Of a stretch of 64,000 bases of DNA, positions 8,430 to 18,659 are shown piece by piece; position 1 is the first letter of the stretch; every line of letters begins with the position of its first letter. The translations under genes were made by a program, and so were the position numbers. The notes beneath the pieces are model-generated. The model ran no database searches and was not told the DNA's origin. It was given only the letters and a program-made list of their open reading frames with translations. The DNA is from Flavobacteriales bacterium (GTDB lineage Bacteria; Bacteroidota; Bacteroidia; Flavobacteriales_F; PHOS-HE28): positions 248,001 to 312,000 of the forward strand of contig JACJZH010000003.1 in the NCBI GenBank assembly GCA_020635695.1, read 5' to 3'.

Positions 8430-8984
8430 TCAACACGGCAGCGCAAGTACGTGGTCCAAGGCATCATCATCCTTCACCTCGATCTCGGGCTTCACCCCCA
8501 CTTGGTCCAGACGCTGCAGTTCCGCATCGTGGTCATCGGCGATGGGCAGGAAGAGGTGGTACTTGCCGCTGACCTGGAACACGGTCGCGCTCAACATCAC
8601 ACCTGCCGTGTTCTCCCCCACGATGGTCGCGCGGCCCGATCGTTCCGCGCAGCCGCGATCGGCTCGCAGGTGCTGGCCGTATTGCGGCTTGTGGGGACAT
8701 AAACCTTCCCCTTGAACGCATTGGCACGCGGGTACAACATCTGGTGCCGGCCTTCCAAGTCCTTCATCACTTCGATGAATGCCTTGGCGGTCCGCACCTG
8801 TGCGATCGGCAGGCCCCCGAACGCCGCTGGCCCCGGAAGCCTGGCCACTTTGCTCGCCCAGGTGTTCGTTACGAAGTAGCCGGCGTCGATGGTGTCGTTG
8901 GCGATGCGCTCACCGAAGGGCGGCCTCCAGGTACACGGGATCATGGCCGGTGCTGGCCCCGCAGAAGACGGCGAAGTGGGTCAT
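8430..8984 (-). pseudogene. chimeric pseudogene: LOG gene 5' fragment fused to decayed S41 peptidase
   Basis: From the ATG at 8984 the LOG protein's first residues are encoded exactly (MTHFAVFCGAST...VYLEAA), but that frame stops at TGA a few codons past the repeat. A different frame then carries the C-terminal part of an S41 serine protease: PFGERIANDTIDAGYFVTN, then TSRNTASTCEPIAAA around the expected catalytic Ser. A frameshift near 8630 moves the rest (GENTAGVMLSATVF ... GVKPEIEVKDDDALDHVLALP) into a third frame, ending at 8430. The N-terminal and PDZ parts of the protease are missing. No functional product is expected. Confidence 0.8.
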
Positions 8985-8987
8985 GGG
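8923..8987. repeat. 65-bp direct repeat, copy B (within pseudogene)
   Basis: An exact copy of 4245-4309. Its left edge coincides with the switch into S41 peptidase sequence. Upstream of the ATG, a TACCTTTC sequence resembles a -7 element, as at the parent gene. Confidence 0.95.
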
Positions 8988-9083
8988 GTGAAAGGTATCG
9001 ACCGGCCGGACCACACACCTTGATCCACGGCCACTTGATCGGTCCGATCGAGCGTCCGCGTGTCAGCGCGACCTCCTATTTTC

Positions 9084-10466
9084 ATGGCCATGAGGAACAT
9101 GTTCATCCTGGTGATGCTTCAGGGCAGCCTGCTCTCCGCTCAGACCACCTTCCTGGTGGGATCCACATCGGTGGAGGCCACCACCGTTGCCCAAGGGCTG
9201 GACGTGCCCTGGGACCTTGTGCTGGGACCTGACGGCATGGTGTGGTTCACCGAGGCCAATGGCAACATCCACAGACTGGACCTGTCCACCAATACGCTGG
9301 AACTCGTGCATCAGGTCCAGGACGTGGTGCTATCCGGCTTCACGGCGGGCCTGCACAGCATGGCCTTCCACCCCGATTTCACGAATGAGCCTTATGTGTA
9401 CGTGCACTACATGAACTCCACCACCTCCTCCGTGGTGGAGCGCTTCCTCTATGATCAAGGCACCAACAGCTTCGGGGGCGGCTCCGGGCATTTGTTGTCG
9501 GTCCCGATACCCGGTGGCGCATCGCACAATGGGTCCCGGCTGGTGGAGGACGGTACGGGCAACTTCATCCTGACCATGGGTGATCACATGACCGGTTCGG
9601 CGCTCGTGCAGGACCTGAACGCCGTGGAGGGAAAGTTCCTGCGCTTCGATCCGCTAGGAGGCGTTCCAGCGGACAACCCCATTGCGGGCAGCTACGTGTA
9701 CAACTGGGGTCACCGCAACCCACAGGGACTGGTGCATGCCTCCAATGGCATCTGGTACAACTCCGCCCATGGCCAGGGTTTCGATGATGAGGTGAACGTC
9801 GTGCTTCCGGACCGCGACTACGGATGGCCCACCGTGCTGGGGCTATGCAACACTCCGGCCGAGATGGCCTACTGCACGGCCAACAACGTCGTGGAGCCCA
9901 TCCACGAGTTCACCACGGAGATCGTGGCCCCCTGCGGATTGGACCACTACGACCACCCGGCCATCCCGGGCTGGCAGAACAGCCTTCTGATCGCCACGTT
10001 GCGTGGCAAGGCCTTGTGGCAGCTGCAATTGGACCCCACAGGCACCCAGGTAACGGCCGCCCAACCCTTTCTGAGCAACGTGCTCGGTCGGCTCCGGGAT
10101 GTGCTGGTACTTCCCGACGGGCGCGTGCTGGTCTGCACATCGAACAAGGACTGGTCCGGCACGCCGGGTCCGATGGATGACCGGTTGGTGCTCCTGACCG
10201 CACAGACGAGCACGGCCCTGACGGAGCTTGACCGGATGGGTCCCCGGCTGTTCCCGAATCCGGGTCGCGCTGGGCATGCGTCCATCGTCCTTCCGGAGGG
10301 CACGTATGATGTGGTCGTGCACGACATCGTCGGAAGGCAGATCACCGCTCACACGGCTGTCCAGGGGTCGCTCATCCTCGGCACGGAATTCCGTGCGGGG
10401 CGCTATCAGGTCCTGGTCGAGGGTGAGGCGGGCAGATGGCTGCTGCCATGGGTGGTAACGCGTTGA
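9084..10466 (+). CDS. secreted PQQ-type sugar dehydrogenase-like protein (GSDH family) with T9SS domain
   Basis: About 460 residues. After a signal peptide (ending SLLSAQ) comes a glucose/sorbosone dehydrogenase beta-propeller: VPWDLVLGPDGMVWFTE, GLHSMAFHPDF, GASHNGSRLVEDGTGNF with the expected catalytic His at about 148, YNWGHRNPQGL and DRDYGWP. Family members oxidise aldoses with PQQ and calcium. The C-terminal 75 residues or so (from LFPNPGRAGHAS) form a T9SS sorting domain, so the enzyme should be extracellular. The start is uncertain among ATGs at 9084, 9090 and 9099; a possible -7 element (TATTTTCA, 9077-9084) would favour a later one. Confidence 0.88.
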   Translation: MAMRNMFILVMLQGSLLSAQTTFLVGSTSVEATTVAQGLDVPWDLVLGPDGMVWFTEANGNIHRLDLSTNTLELVHQVQDVVLSGFTAGLHSMAFHPDFTNEPYVYVHYMNSTTSSVVERFLYDQGTNSFGGGSGHLLSVPIPGGASHNGSRLVEDGTGNFILTMGDHMTGSALVQDLNAVEGKFLRFDPLGGVPADNPIAGSYVYNWGHRNPQGLVHASNGIWYNSAHGQGFDDEVNVVLPDRDYGWPTVLGLCNTPAEMAYCTANNVVEPIHEFTTEIVAPCGLDHYDHPAIPGWQNSLLIATLRGKALWQLQLDPTGTQVTAAQPFLSNVLGRLRDVLVLPDGRVLVCTSNKDWSGTPGPMDDRLVLLTAQTSTALTELDRMGPRLFPNPGRAGHASIVLPEGTYDVVVHDIVGRQITAHTAVQGSLILGTEFRAGRYQVLVEGEAGRWLLPWVVTR

Positions 10467-10557
10467 ACGCCCCCAAGGAGCGGCCCATGCCGTGGTGAAC
10501 TCGGGTGAAGAAGACCTCCTCGGCAGCGTTCCCGACCTGAGCAAAGGCACGGGAGCC

Positions 10558-12705
10558 CTAACGGCCTCCCACCACGAAACGATGTACGAAGGCCGCCCCG
10601 GGAATGGCCAGCACGTACAGGCCGGCTCTCAGGTCCTGTGAACGGATGCGGTTGCGGCCCGGACCCAGGGTCCCGTTCAGCACGACGCGCCCCCGGACAT
10701 CAAAGACCTGGTAGGGCTGCGTACCACCTTCGCGCATGGTCATGTCCACCAGCAGACCATCCGCCACCTGGACCACGATGATCGCCCGACCCACCTGCTC
10801 CTCGATCCCGATCGTGGAGACCCCCACGCAGGCACACGTTTCATCGAAGGTGTCCTGGATGGTCAGGGGATCTCCATCATCGCAAGGGGTCCCCGGTATC
10901 GCAGGGCCTCCCGGTACGTTCTCGCAATCCGGAACGGCAGGGCCCATGGCCTGTGCCGAGGCCCCCAGGGACAGGTCAAAATAGCTGCCCGTGTTGCTCG
11001 TCACCAGCTTGATCGCCCGCACCAGGTAACGGGTGCCCGGGGCATAGAGCTCGGTGGAAACGAAGAAGGTGTCCGTGACCACCTGAGGAGTTACGCGCAC
11101 GAAGCCACCGCTCACCGTGTCGATCCGGTGTACCAGGTACCCGTCCACATCATCCGACGATGGGCTCCACGAGAACTGGGTCGTCCAACCGGATGGCCCC
11201 ACCACCAGGTCGGTCGGTGGTCCCACGTAGGACTGGCGCAAGGTGGGATCCCCCATCAATGCCATGTGCACCCGACCCATGTTCTGGCCCTGCCAGCCGG
11301 CGTTCTGCGGGGCGTGGTCCTGCTGGGTGTTGTTCACCGAGATCCGCATGCAGGAGCCCACCGGTCCACCCATGGCCATCGGATACACGTACCAGTTCGG
11401 GATGCCCGACCACAGGTGCACCAGGCTGTTCCCACTGCCCAGCATGGCACGCAGGAAATTGTCCTCGTTGTCCCAATCCCCGAAGTAGCTGCCAAAGGCC
11501 ATGTTGAACACCGTGCCCACGTCGCCCTGCACCACGTCCTGGGTGCGGATGCCGTTGGTGGTACCCACGAAGGTCACCTGGTTGTTGCTGCCCGTGCCCT
11601 GCAGGCCTGCGCCGCATTGGTAGCTCCATAGCGCAGGCGTGCTCAGCACATGGTCCGAGAACGGCCCGTTGTTGGGGGGCACCTCGGTCAGGTGGTCCGG
11701 GCCCACGCAGGCCGCCAACCCCATGTGGCCGCTCTGGGAAAGCGGGTAGGCGGTCCATTGCAGGTCATCGAACAGCAGGGCCTCGGCAGGTACGGTCAAC
11801 GCGCCGGTCTTCCAGGCATGGGCCCGGTCCAGGTAGGACGCGACCAATTGGGTCTCCGATTGGGAATAGCTCGGCAGGTCGCTCAGGTCCACCCGGCCCA
11901 CGGCCAGTTCCACCGGCGACGGCAGGTCGCTCTGGTCGAACTTGCCGTCCTGAGGCAGATTATGGTTCCTCGGAAAGGCCGCTGACGTGCTGTTCACCGA
12001 TACGTCCGTCCACAGGCCGTCCAGGTCACCATAGAACGCATCACAGGCCCAGGCACCCCGGTGTTCGGCGTGTCCGTCCGGGTTCAGGTTCCCGGAATAG
12101 GGAACGGCGATATGCCCCAACAGGTAGATCGCCTCCACGTCCGGGTCCTGCTGCGCATCGGCCGTCACCAAGGCCTTCACATCGGGAACGGCCAGCGAGC
12201 CGGGCACATCATGCCGGTGCACCCACCAGCCGTCCGCCGTCAGGTCGTTCACCAGGTCCTGCACCTGGCCTCCGAGGTCGGCGGCCAACGCACTGTCAAC
12301 GAGCAGCACCAGTGACCCTCTGTCCTCCACCGGGGCCACGGCAATTCCCGATCGCACGTATCCGTACCCTGCGTTGGTGCCCGTGCGGTGCACCTTGTAC
12401 TCATAGGCCAGTCCCACGCTCACCGCGTTGTCGGTCCAACCGGTCGCCCCACCGGCCAGGGTGGCCACCGGCGCACCCCATGCACTGGCACCAGGCACCC
12501 GGCGATACACGGTATGGCCCGAAGCCCCGGTCTGGGCCTCCCACTCCAGGGTGATGGCAGGCTGCAGGCTGTCCACCAGGGCGGACATGCGCACCGAACT
12601 CTTCTGGGAGGCCGACTGCCCACAAGCGGGCAGGCTCACCGCCAGCGCGAACAGCACCAGCACACACCCGGCACGCCGCCGGACCGGAACCTTCCTCCCG
12701 TTCAT
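10558..12705 (-). CDS. secreted C25 (gingipain)-like protein, probably inactive, with T9SS domain
   Basis: A 715-residue protein. A signal sequence ends SLPACGQ, which could act as a lipobox. A fibronectin-III-like segment (about 50-125) is followed by a region with C25 fold landmarks: SLVLLVDSAL, EAIYLLGHIAVPYSG, CDAFYGDLDGLW, PVELAVGRVDLSDLPSY, ALLFDDLQW. A second FnIII-like domain and a T9SS sorting domain (about 645-715) complete it. At the positions where gingipains carry catalytic His and Cys, it reads SYQCGAGLQG (361-370) and MAFGSYFGDWD (402-412), so the dyad appears substituted. Start chosen at MNGRK, which begins the signal peptide. Confidence 0.78.
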   Translation of the reverse strand: MNGRKVPVRRRAGCVLVLFALAVSLPACGQSASQKSSVRMSALVDSLQPAITLEWEAQTGASGHTVYRRVPGASAWGAPVATLAGGATGWTDNAVSVGLAYEYKVHRTGTNAGYGYVRSGIAVAPVEDRGSLVLLVDSALAADLGGQVQDLVNDLTADGWWVHRHDVPGSLAVPDVKALVTADAQQDPDVEAIYLLGHIAVPYSGNLNPDGHAEHRGAWACDAFYGDLDGLWTDVSVNSTSAAFPRNHNLPQDGKFDQSDLPSPVELAVGRVDLSDLPSYSQSETQLVASYLDRAHAWKTGALTVPAEALLFDDLQWTAYPLSQSGHMGLAACVGPDHLTEVPPNNGPFSDHVLSTPALWSYQCGAGLQGTGSNNQVTFVGTTNGIRTQDVVQGDVGTVFNMAFGSYFGDWDNEDNFLRAMLGSGNSLVHLWSGIPNWYVYPMAMGGPVGSCMRISVNNTQQDHAPQNAGWQGQNMGRVHMALMGDPTLRQSYVGPPTDLVVGPSGWTTQFSWSPSSDDVDGYLVHRIDTVSGGFVRVTPQVVTDTFFVSTELYAPGTRYLVRAIKLVTSNTGSYFDLSLGASAQAMGPAVPDCENVPGGPAIPGTPCDDGDPLTIQDTFDETCACVGVSTIGIEEQVGRAIIVVQVADGLLVDMTMREGGTQPYQVFDVRGRVVLNGTLGPGRNRIRSQDLRAGLYVLAIPGAAFVHRFVVGGR

Positions 12706-12789
12706 GGTGCAAAGCTCGGGAGTTGATGCACGCGGCGCCAGTGGCCCCACCCGGGGGAACTTGGGATCCCACCCGGGTGGAAGACCACC

Positions 12790-12975
12790 TCAGCAGACCG
12801 GCGGCACGCGCCGGCCCACGGCCATCTGCACCGCAAAGGACAGCAGGGCCACCACCAACAGGACGCCCCCCACCAGCAGCTGGATGTTGGCGCTGGGCCA
12901 GTGGAAGACCTTGAACAGGCCGCCGGAGACCAGGATGGCGGCGCTCAGAAAGGCAAGGACGGATGCGATGCGCAT
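12790..12975 (-). CDS. small two-helix membrane protein with GldL-like GLFKxxHWP motif
   Basis: A 61-residue protein with two hydrophobic segments (about 4-20 and 30-52) and the sequence GGLFKVFHWPSAN between them. A similar GxLFKxxHW motif is found at the N-terminus of the gliding/T9SS motor protein GldL and in other small Bacteroidota membrane proteins. It lacks the long cytoplasmic tail of GldL, so it is not GldL itself. Function unknown. No clear -7 element was found upstream. Confidence 0.6.
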   Translation of the reverse strand: MRIASVLAFLSAAILVSGGLFKVFHWPSANIQLLVGGVLLVVALLSFAVQMAVGRRVPPVC

Positions 12976-13061
12976 GTTACGGTTGTTTGGGGATGGAATG
13001 CACGGGAGTGGGTGGGGTAACGGGTTGGTCTTGACATCAACCCTAGGAGCGGCGTGCCCTC

Positions 13062-13069
13062 TATCTTGG
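13062..13069 (+). promoter_or_regulatory. -7-like promoter element TATCTTGG
   Basis: One mismatch to TAnnTTTG, ending 4 nt before the ATG of the four-helix-bundle gene, which implies a leaderless or very short-leader transcript. Confidence 0.4.
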
Positions 13070-13073
13070 ACCT

Positions 13074-13712
13074 ATGGCCGAGAAGACCGGTGACGGCGGC
13101 ATCTACCCGAAGCATGGCGGCTTTGAGAAGCTGCTCAGCTACCAGGTGGCGGAGATGTTGTACGACATCACCGTGCGGTTCACCAAGCGCTACATCGAAC
13201 CCGGCAGCCGTACCCGCGACCAGATGGAACAGGCGGCGCGCAGCGGGTCCAGGAACATCGCCGAGGGCAGCGTGTTCAGCGCCACGTCCAAGAAGGTGGA
13301 GATGAACCTGACGAACGTGGCCCGGGCCAGCTTGACGGAATTGAAGAAGGACTACGCCTCCTTCCTCCGCCAGAACAAGCTGGAACTATGGCCCATCGCC
13401 GATCCCATCCGGCAGGAGCTGATCGATCGCCGCTTCAGGACGGCCGATGAAGTGGCCCACTGGGCTGCCGGTGTGCACAAACGCTCTCCGGGGCGCGGTC
13501 ATGCGGAGATCGTGGGCAACATCGGCCACGTGTATTGCATGGTGGCGATCGGTCTGCTGGACCGGCAACTCGCCACCCTGGCCAGGGAGTTCACGGAGAA
13601 CGGCGGGTTCGGGGAGCGCTTGTACCGCCTGCGGAAACAGGCCCGCGATGACGGCGGGCAACAGCCAAAGGACCCGGAGCCGCCCAAGGGCCCGGAACCG
13701 CTAAAGCCTTAG
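13074..13712 (+). CDS. four-helix-bundle suffix-domain protein
   Basis: A 212-residue, largely helical protein. It begins with a GGFEKLLSYQVAEMLYDIT segment and a DQMEQAARSGSRNIAEGS motif typical of the S23/four-helix-bundle family, which includes 23S rRNA intervening-sequence proteins and the Avd accessory proteins of diversity-generating retroelements. The longer C-terminal helices match the 'four helix bundle suffix' subtype. The last 25 residues are Pro/Glu/Lys-rich (PKDPEPPKGPEP). The biochemical role is unknown. No reverse transcriptase or variable repeat is nearby. A strong hairpin follows the stop. Confidence 0.82.
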   Translation: MAEKTGDGGIYPKHGGFEKLLSYQVAEMLYDITVRFTKRYIEPGSRTRDQMEQAARSGSRNIAEGSVFSATSKKVEMNLTNVARASLTELKKDYASFLRQNKLELWPIADPIRQELIDRRFRTADEVAHWAAGVHKRSPGRGHAEIVGNIGHVYCMVAIGLLDRQLATLAREFTENGGFGERLYRLRKQARDDGGQQPKDPEPPKGPEPLKP

Positions 13713-13718
13713 CGCACT

Positions 13719-13774
13719 GGGTGGACCGGGTGGACACGGTGCCGGTCGCCGCACCGTGTCCACCCTGTCCACCC
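13719..13774. terminator. long intergenic hairpin, possibly a bidirectional terminator
   Basis: An inverted repeat in which GGGTGGACACGGTGC (13728-13742) pairs perfectly with 13751-13765. One mismatch separates it from an outer 8-bp stem, GGGTGGAC (13719-13726) with GTCCACCC (13767-13774). The loop is 8 nt. It sits between the convergent four-helix gene and carB. No T-tract follows on either strand, so termination is inferred from position and stability. Confidence 0.6.
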
Positions 13775-13784
13775 GAACGGTGCC

Positions 13785-16595
<2,811 letters not shown>

Positions 16596-16616
16596 GTCCG
16601 GAGGATTTCCGGGTCG

Positions 16617-16624
16617 CGAAGGTA
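16617..16624 (-). promoter_or_regulatory. -7-like promoter element TACCTTCG for carB
   Basis: One mismatch to TAnnTTTG, 21 nt upstream of the carB ATG. This supports the shorter MPKDTS start. Confidence 0.5.
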
Positions 16625-16694
16625 CCGGCTGGGGCCTGCGCCCGGGCACCGATGTGGAAAACGTCCGCCGATCGTGGAGAACGCGGAGGCTGAC

Positions 16695-16702
16695 CATCTT
16701 TG
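16695..16702 (+). promoter_or_regulatory. -7-like promoter element CATCTTTG for alpha/beta hydrolase
   Basis: One mismatch to TAnnTTTG, ending 6 nt before the ATG at 16709. Transcription would start at or next to the ATG. Confidence 0.45.
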
Positions 16703-16708
16703 CCGGGC

Positions 16709-17527
16709 ATGAGCAACGTGCTGCACGCCCGCCATGCCGGCCTTCACCTGGCGCTGCGCACCTACGGCCATGGTCCGGTGCACGTGCTGGCCTTCCACGG
16801 CTTCGGGCGCACCGGAACCGACTTCCACTTCCTGGAGCCTGCCTTCGCCGAACGCTGCACGGTGCACGCCTTCGACCTGCCCTTCCACGGGCACAGCCCG
16901 AAACCGCGCGAACGGACCCTGCTACCCTACGGCAAGGAGGAGTTCGCGGCCTTCTTCCGGGAATACCTGGACGCTCAGGGCATCGACAAGGCCGTGTTCC
17001 TGGGCTACAGCCTCGGCGGTCGCATCGCCTTATGCCTGCTGGAAAGCCTGCCGGAACGCGCGCTGAAGGGGGTGCTGCTGGCGCCGGACGGGCTGGTACG
17101 TCACCCCTGGTACCGCGCGCTGGCAGGCTTCGGTCTTGGACGCTGGCTGTACCGGGGCTTCGTGCGCTCTCCCGACCTGGCGATCGGGTTGACCCGTGGC
17201 CTGGAACGCCTCGGGGGGATCAATGAGCGCATGGCGCGCTTCCTGCTCCAACACATGCAGGAGAAGCACCTCCGACAGCTGGTGCACGATGTGTGGGTGG
17301 CTTTCCGCCTGCTGGAGCCCGACCTGGGGCGCGTGGCGGAGCAGGCTCGGGGCGGTGTGCCCCTGCACCTGGTCTTCGGCCGCCACGACCGGGTGATCCG
17401 CACGGAGCAGGGTCGGAAGTTCCAGCAACTGGCCCCTCAGGCCATCACCGTGGACGAGGTGGAGGCCGGCCATGTGCTGCTGACCCCCGCCGTGGCCCGG
17501 TACCTGGTGGAGCGGGACCTCCTCTAA
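16709..17527 (+). CDS. alpha/beta hydrolase
   Basis: A 272-residue alpha/beta-hydrolase with the oxyanion-side motif AFHGFGRTG, the nucleophile elbow GYSLGG (catalytic Ser), a late Asp in VFGRHDRVI and a catalytic His in VEAGHVLL. The substrate cannot be told from sequence; relatives include esterases and menaquinone-pathway enzymes such as MenH. It is a single gene with its own promoter, convergent with rpmH. The ATG at 16709 was chosen over an upstream TTG because the -7 element would lie inside the longer reading. Confidence 0.88.
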   Translation: MSNVLHARHAGLHLALRTYGHGPVHVLAFHGFGRTGTDFHFLEPAFAERCTVHAFDLPFHGHSPKPRERTLLPYGKEEFAAFFREYLDAQGIDKAVFLGYSLGGRIALCLLESLPERALKGVLLAPDGLVRHPWYRALAGFGLGRWLYRGFVRSPDLAIGLTRGLERLGGINERMARFLLQHMQEKHLRQLVHDVWVAFRLLEPDLGRVAEQARGGVPLHLVFGRHDRVIRTEQGRKFQQLAPQAITVDEVEAGHVLLTPAVARYLVERDLL

Positions 17528-17532
17528 GGCAT

Positions 17533-17557
17533 GAAAAAAGGGGCCCGAAAGCCCCTT
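17533..17557 (-). terminator. Rho-independent terminator of rpmH
   Basis: A perfect stem, AAGGGGC (17538-17544) with GCCCCTT (17551-17557), and a 6-nt loop. On the minus strand it is followed by a run of T residues, as expected downstream of rpmH. It may also end the convergent hydrolase transcript. Confidence 0.8.
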
Positions 17558-17578
17558 TCCGGTCGTGATCGGGTCAAC

Positions 17579-17737
17579 TCACTTCTTGTCCCCGCGCTCG
17601 TCGCTGGAGGAGAGCTTCTTGCGGCCCTGACGGCGCTTGCGGGCCAACATGGCGCGGCCGGCGGCGGTCTTCATGCGCTTGCGGAAACCGTGCTTGTTCG
17701 CGCGCTTGCGCTTGCTGGGTTGGTAGGTCCTTTTCAT
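17579..17737 (-). CDS. rpmH: 50S ribosomal protein L34
   Basis: A 52-residue, highly basic protein beginning MKRTYQPSKRKRANKHGFR, the near-invariant L34 sequence, with GRAMLARKRRQGRKKLS following. L34 is a small component of the large ribosomal subunit. The C-terminus has a short extra Ser/Asp/Glu tail (SSSDERGDKK). It has its own well-formed promoter (17784-17814) and terminator. The usual neighbours rnpA and dnaA are not here. Confidence 0.97.
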   Translation of the reverse strand: MKRTYQPSKRKRANKHGFRKRMKTAAGRAMLARKRRQGRKKLSSSDERGDKK

Positions 17738-17783
17738 GACTTCGCCAGGGTCTGGGATGGGCCTGTTCTGCTCAGGCGGGGCG

Positions 17784-17814
17784 CAAAGATAGACCTTTTC
17801 CCATTCGCTCCAAA
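17784..17814 (-). promoter_or_regulatory. rpmH promoter: -7 TATCTTTG with -33 TTTGG
   Basis: On the minus strand an exact -7 element (17791-17784) is preceded by TTTGG at 17814-17810, leaving about 19 nt between the TTG and the -7 box. This is one of the best matches in the window to the Bacteroidota housekeeping sigma-factor consensus. Confidence 0.75.
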
Positions 17815-17819
17815 CCCCT

Positions 17820-18620
17820 TCAGGAACGAAGGAACCGCAGGCGGTCGTGCCCATAGGCCCTCACCTCCCCCGCCTCGTCCTCCACGAGCAGGCGCCCCTG
17901 CTCATCCACGTCCACCGGACGGGCCCGGAAGGGTTCGCCGTCCAGTTCCAGGTCGGCCCAGCGCCCACGGGCGTAGAGCCGTTCCGTATAGGAGGCGGCC
18001 CAGGCCTGATCGCCACTGCGGAAGGTGGCCAGATGGTGCTCGAACCGGAGGCAGATCTCGCTCAGCAGGGCCTCGCGGTCCTGTTCCCGCCCGGTCTCCA
18101 GGCGGAGACTTGTGGCACCCAGCTCGGCCTCCAGTTCGGTGCTGTTCACGTTCAGTCCGATGCCCACCACGGCGCTGGTCACGCGTTCCCCCTGCACCTC
18201 CGTACGGATGAGCACCCCGGCGATCTTTCGGCGTTCCACCAGCACATCGTTGGGCCACTTGATGCGCACCTCCTCGTCCCGCTTGCCCACGCCCCATTTC
18301 AACTGCCCGGCCACCACGTCATGCACCGCCAGGGCCGCCAGCTTGGCCAGCATGAACTGCCCGCTGGCCTTCAACACCTGTGGCTGAAGCACGATGCTGA
18401 AGGTCAGGTCCTTGCCTGCGGCCGAGCTCCAGGTCCTCCCCCGCTGGCCCCGACCCTCGGTCTGCTCATGCGCCAGGATGACAGCCCCATGCTGCACCTT
18501 CGACAGGGAAAGCAGATCGGCAGCATGCTTGTTGGTGCTGCCCACCGTGGCCAGTTCGACAAGCTCCCTGCCGATCTCACGTGTGCCGGAGATCGTGAAT
18601 GGCGCGTCCCGCGTGGGCAT
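17820..18620 (-). CDS. biotin--[acetyl-CoA-carboxylase] ligase
   Basis: A 266-residue class I biotin protein ligase. It contains STNKHAADLL, the biotinoyl-AMP loop GRGQRGRTW (about 56-64), KWPNDVLV and GIGLNVN, with a C-terminal SH3-like domain (GRWADLELDGE...). It attaches biotin to the carrier domain of acetyl-CoA carboxylase and related enzymes. There is no N-terminal helix-turn-helix, so unlike E. coli BirA it should not act as a repressor. It is divergent from rsfS with a 39-nt gap. Confidence 0.93.
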   Translation of the reverse strand: MPTRDAPFTISGTREIGRELVELATVGSTNKHAADLLSLSKVQHGAVILAHEQTEGRGQRGRTWSSAAGKDLTFSIVLQPQVLKASGQFMLAKLAALAVHDVVAGQLKWGVGKRDEEVRIKWPNDVLVERRKIAGVLIRTEVQGERVTSAVVGIGLNVNSTELEAELGATSLRLETGREQDREALLSEICLRFEHHLATFRSGDQAWAASYTERLYARGRWADLELDGEPFRARPVDVDEQGRLLVEDEAGEVRAYGHDRLRFLRS

Positions 18621-18631
18621 GGGAACATTCG

Positions 18632-18639
18632 TACCTTTG
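18632..18639 (+). promoter_or_regulatory. -7 promoter element TACCTTTG for rsfS-ftsH operon
   Basis: An exact TAnnTTTG match, 20 nt upstream of the rsfS ATG. No clear -33 TTG was seen at standard spacing. Confidence 0.6.
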
Positions 18640-18659
18640 AACGGCCCAAATTACACCGG

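Noticed and set aside
8319..9083. Insertion sequence flanking the 65-bp duplication
   Set aside because: No transposase fragment, terminal inverted repeats or target-site duplication could be seen around either copy.
13074..13712. Diversity-generating retroelement accessory protein (Avd-like)
   Set aside because: The fold family fits, but there is no reverse transcriptase, template repeat or variable repeat nearby, and the suffix-domain subtype is not Avd.
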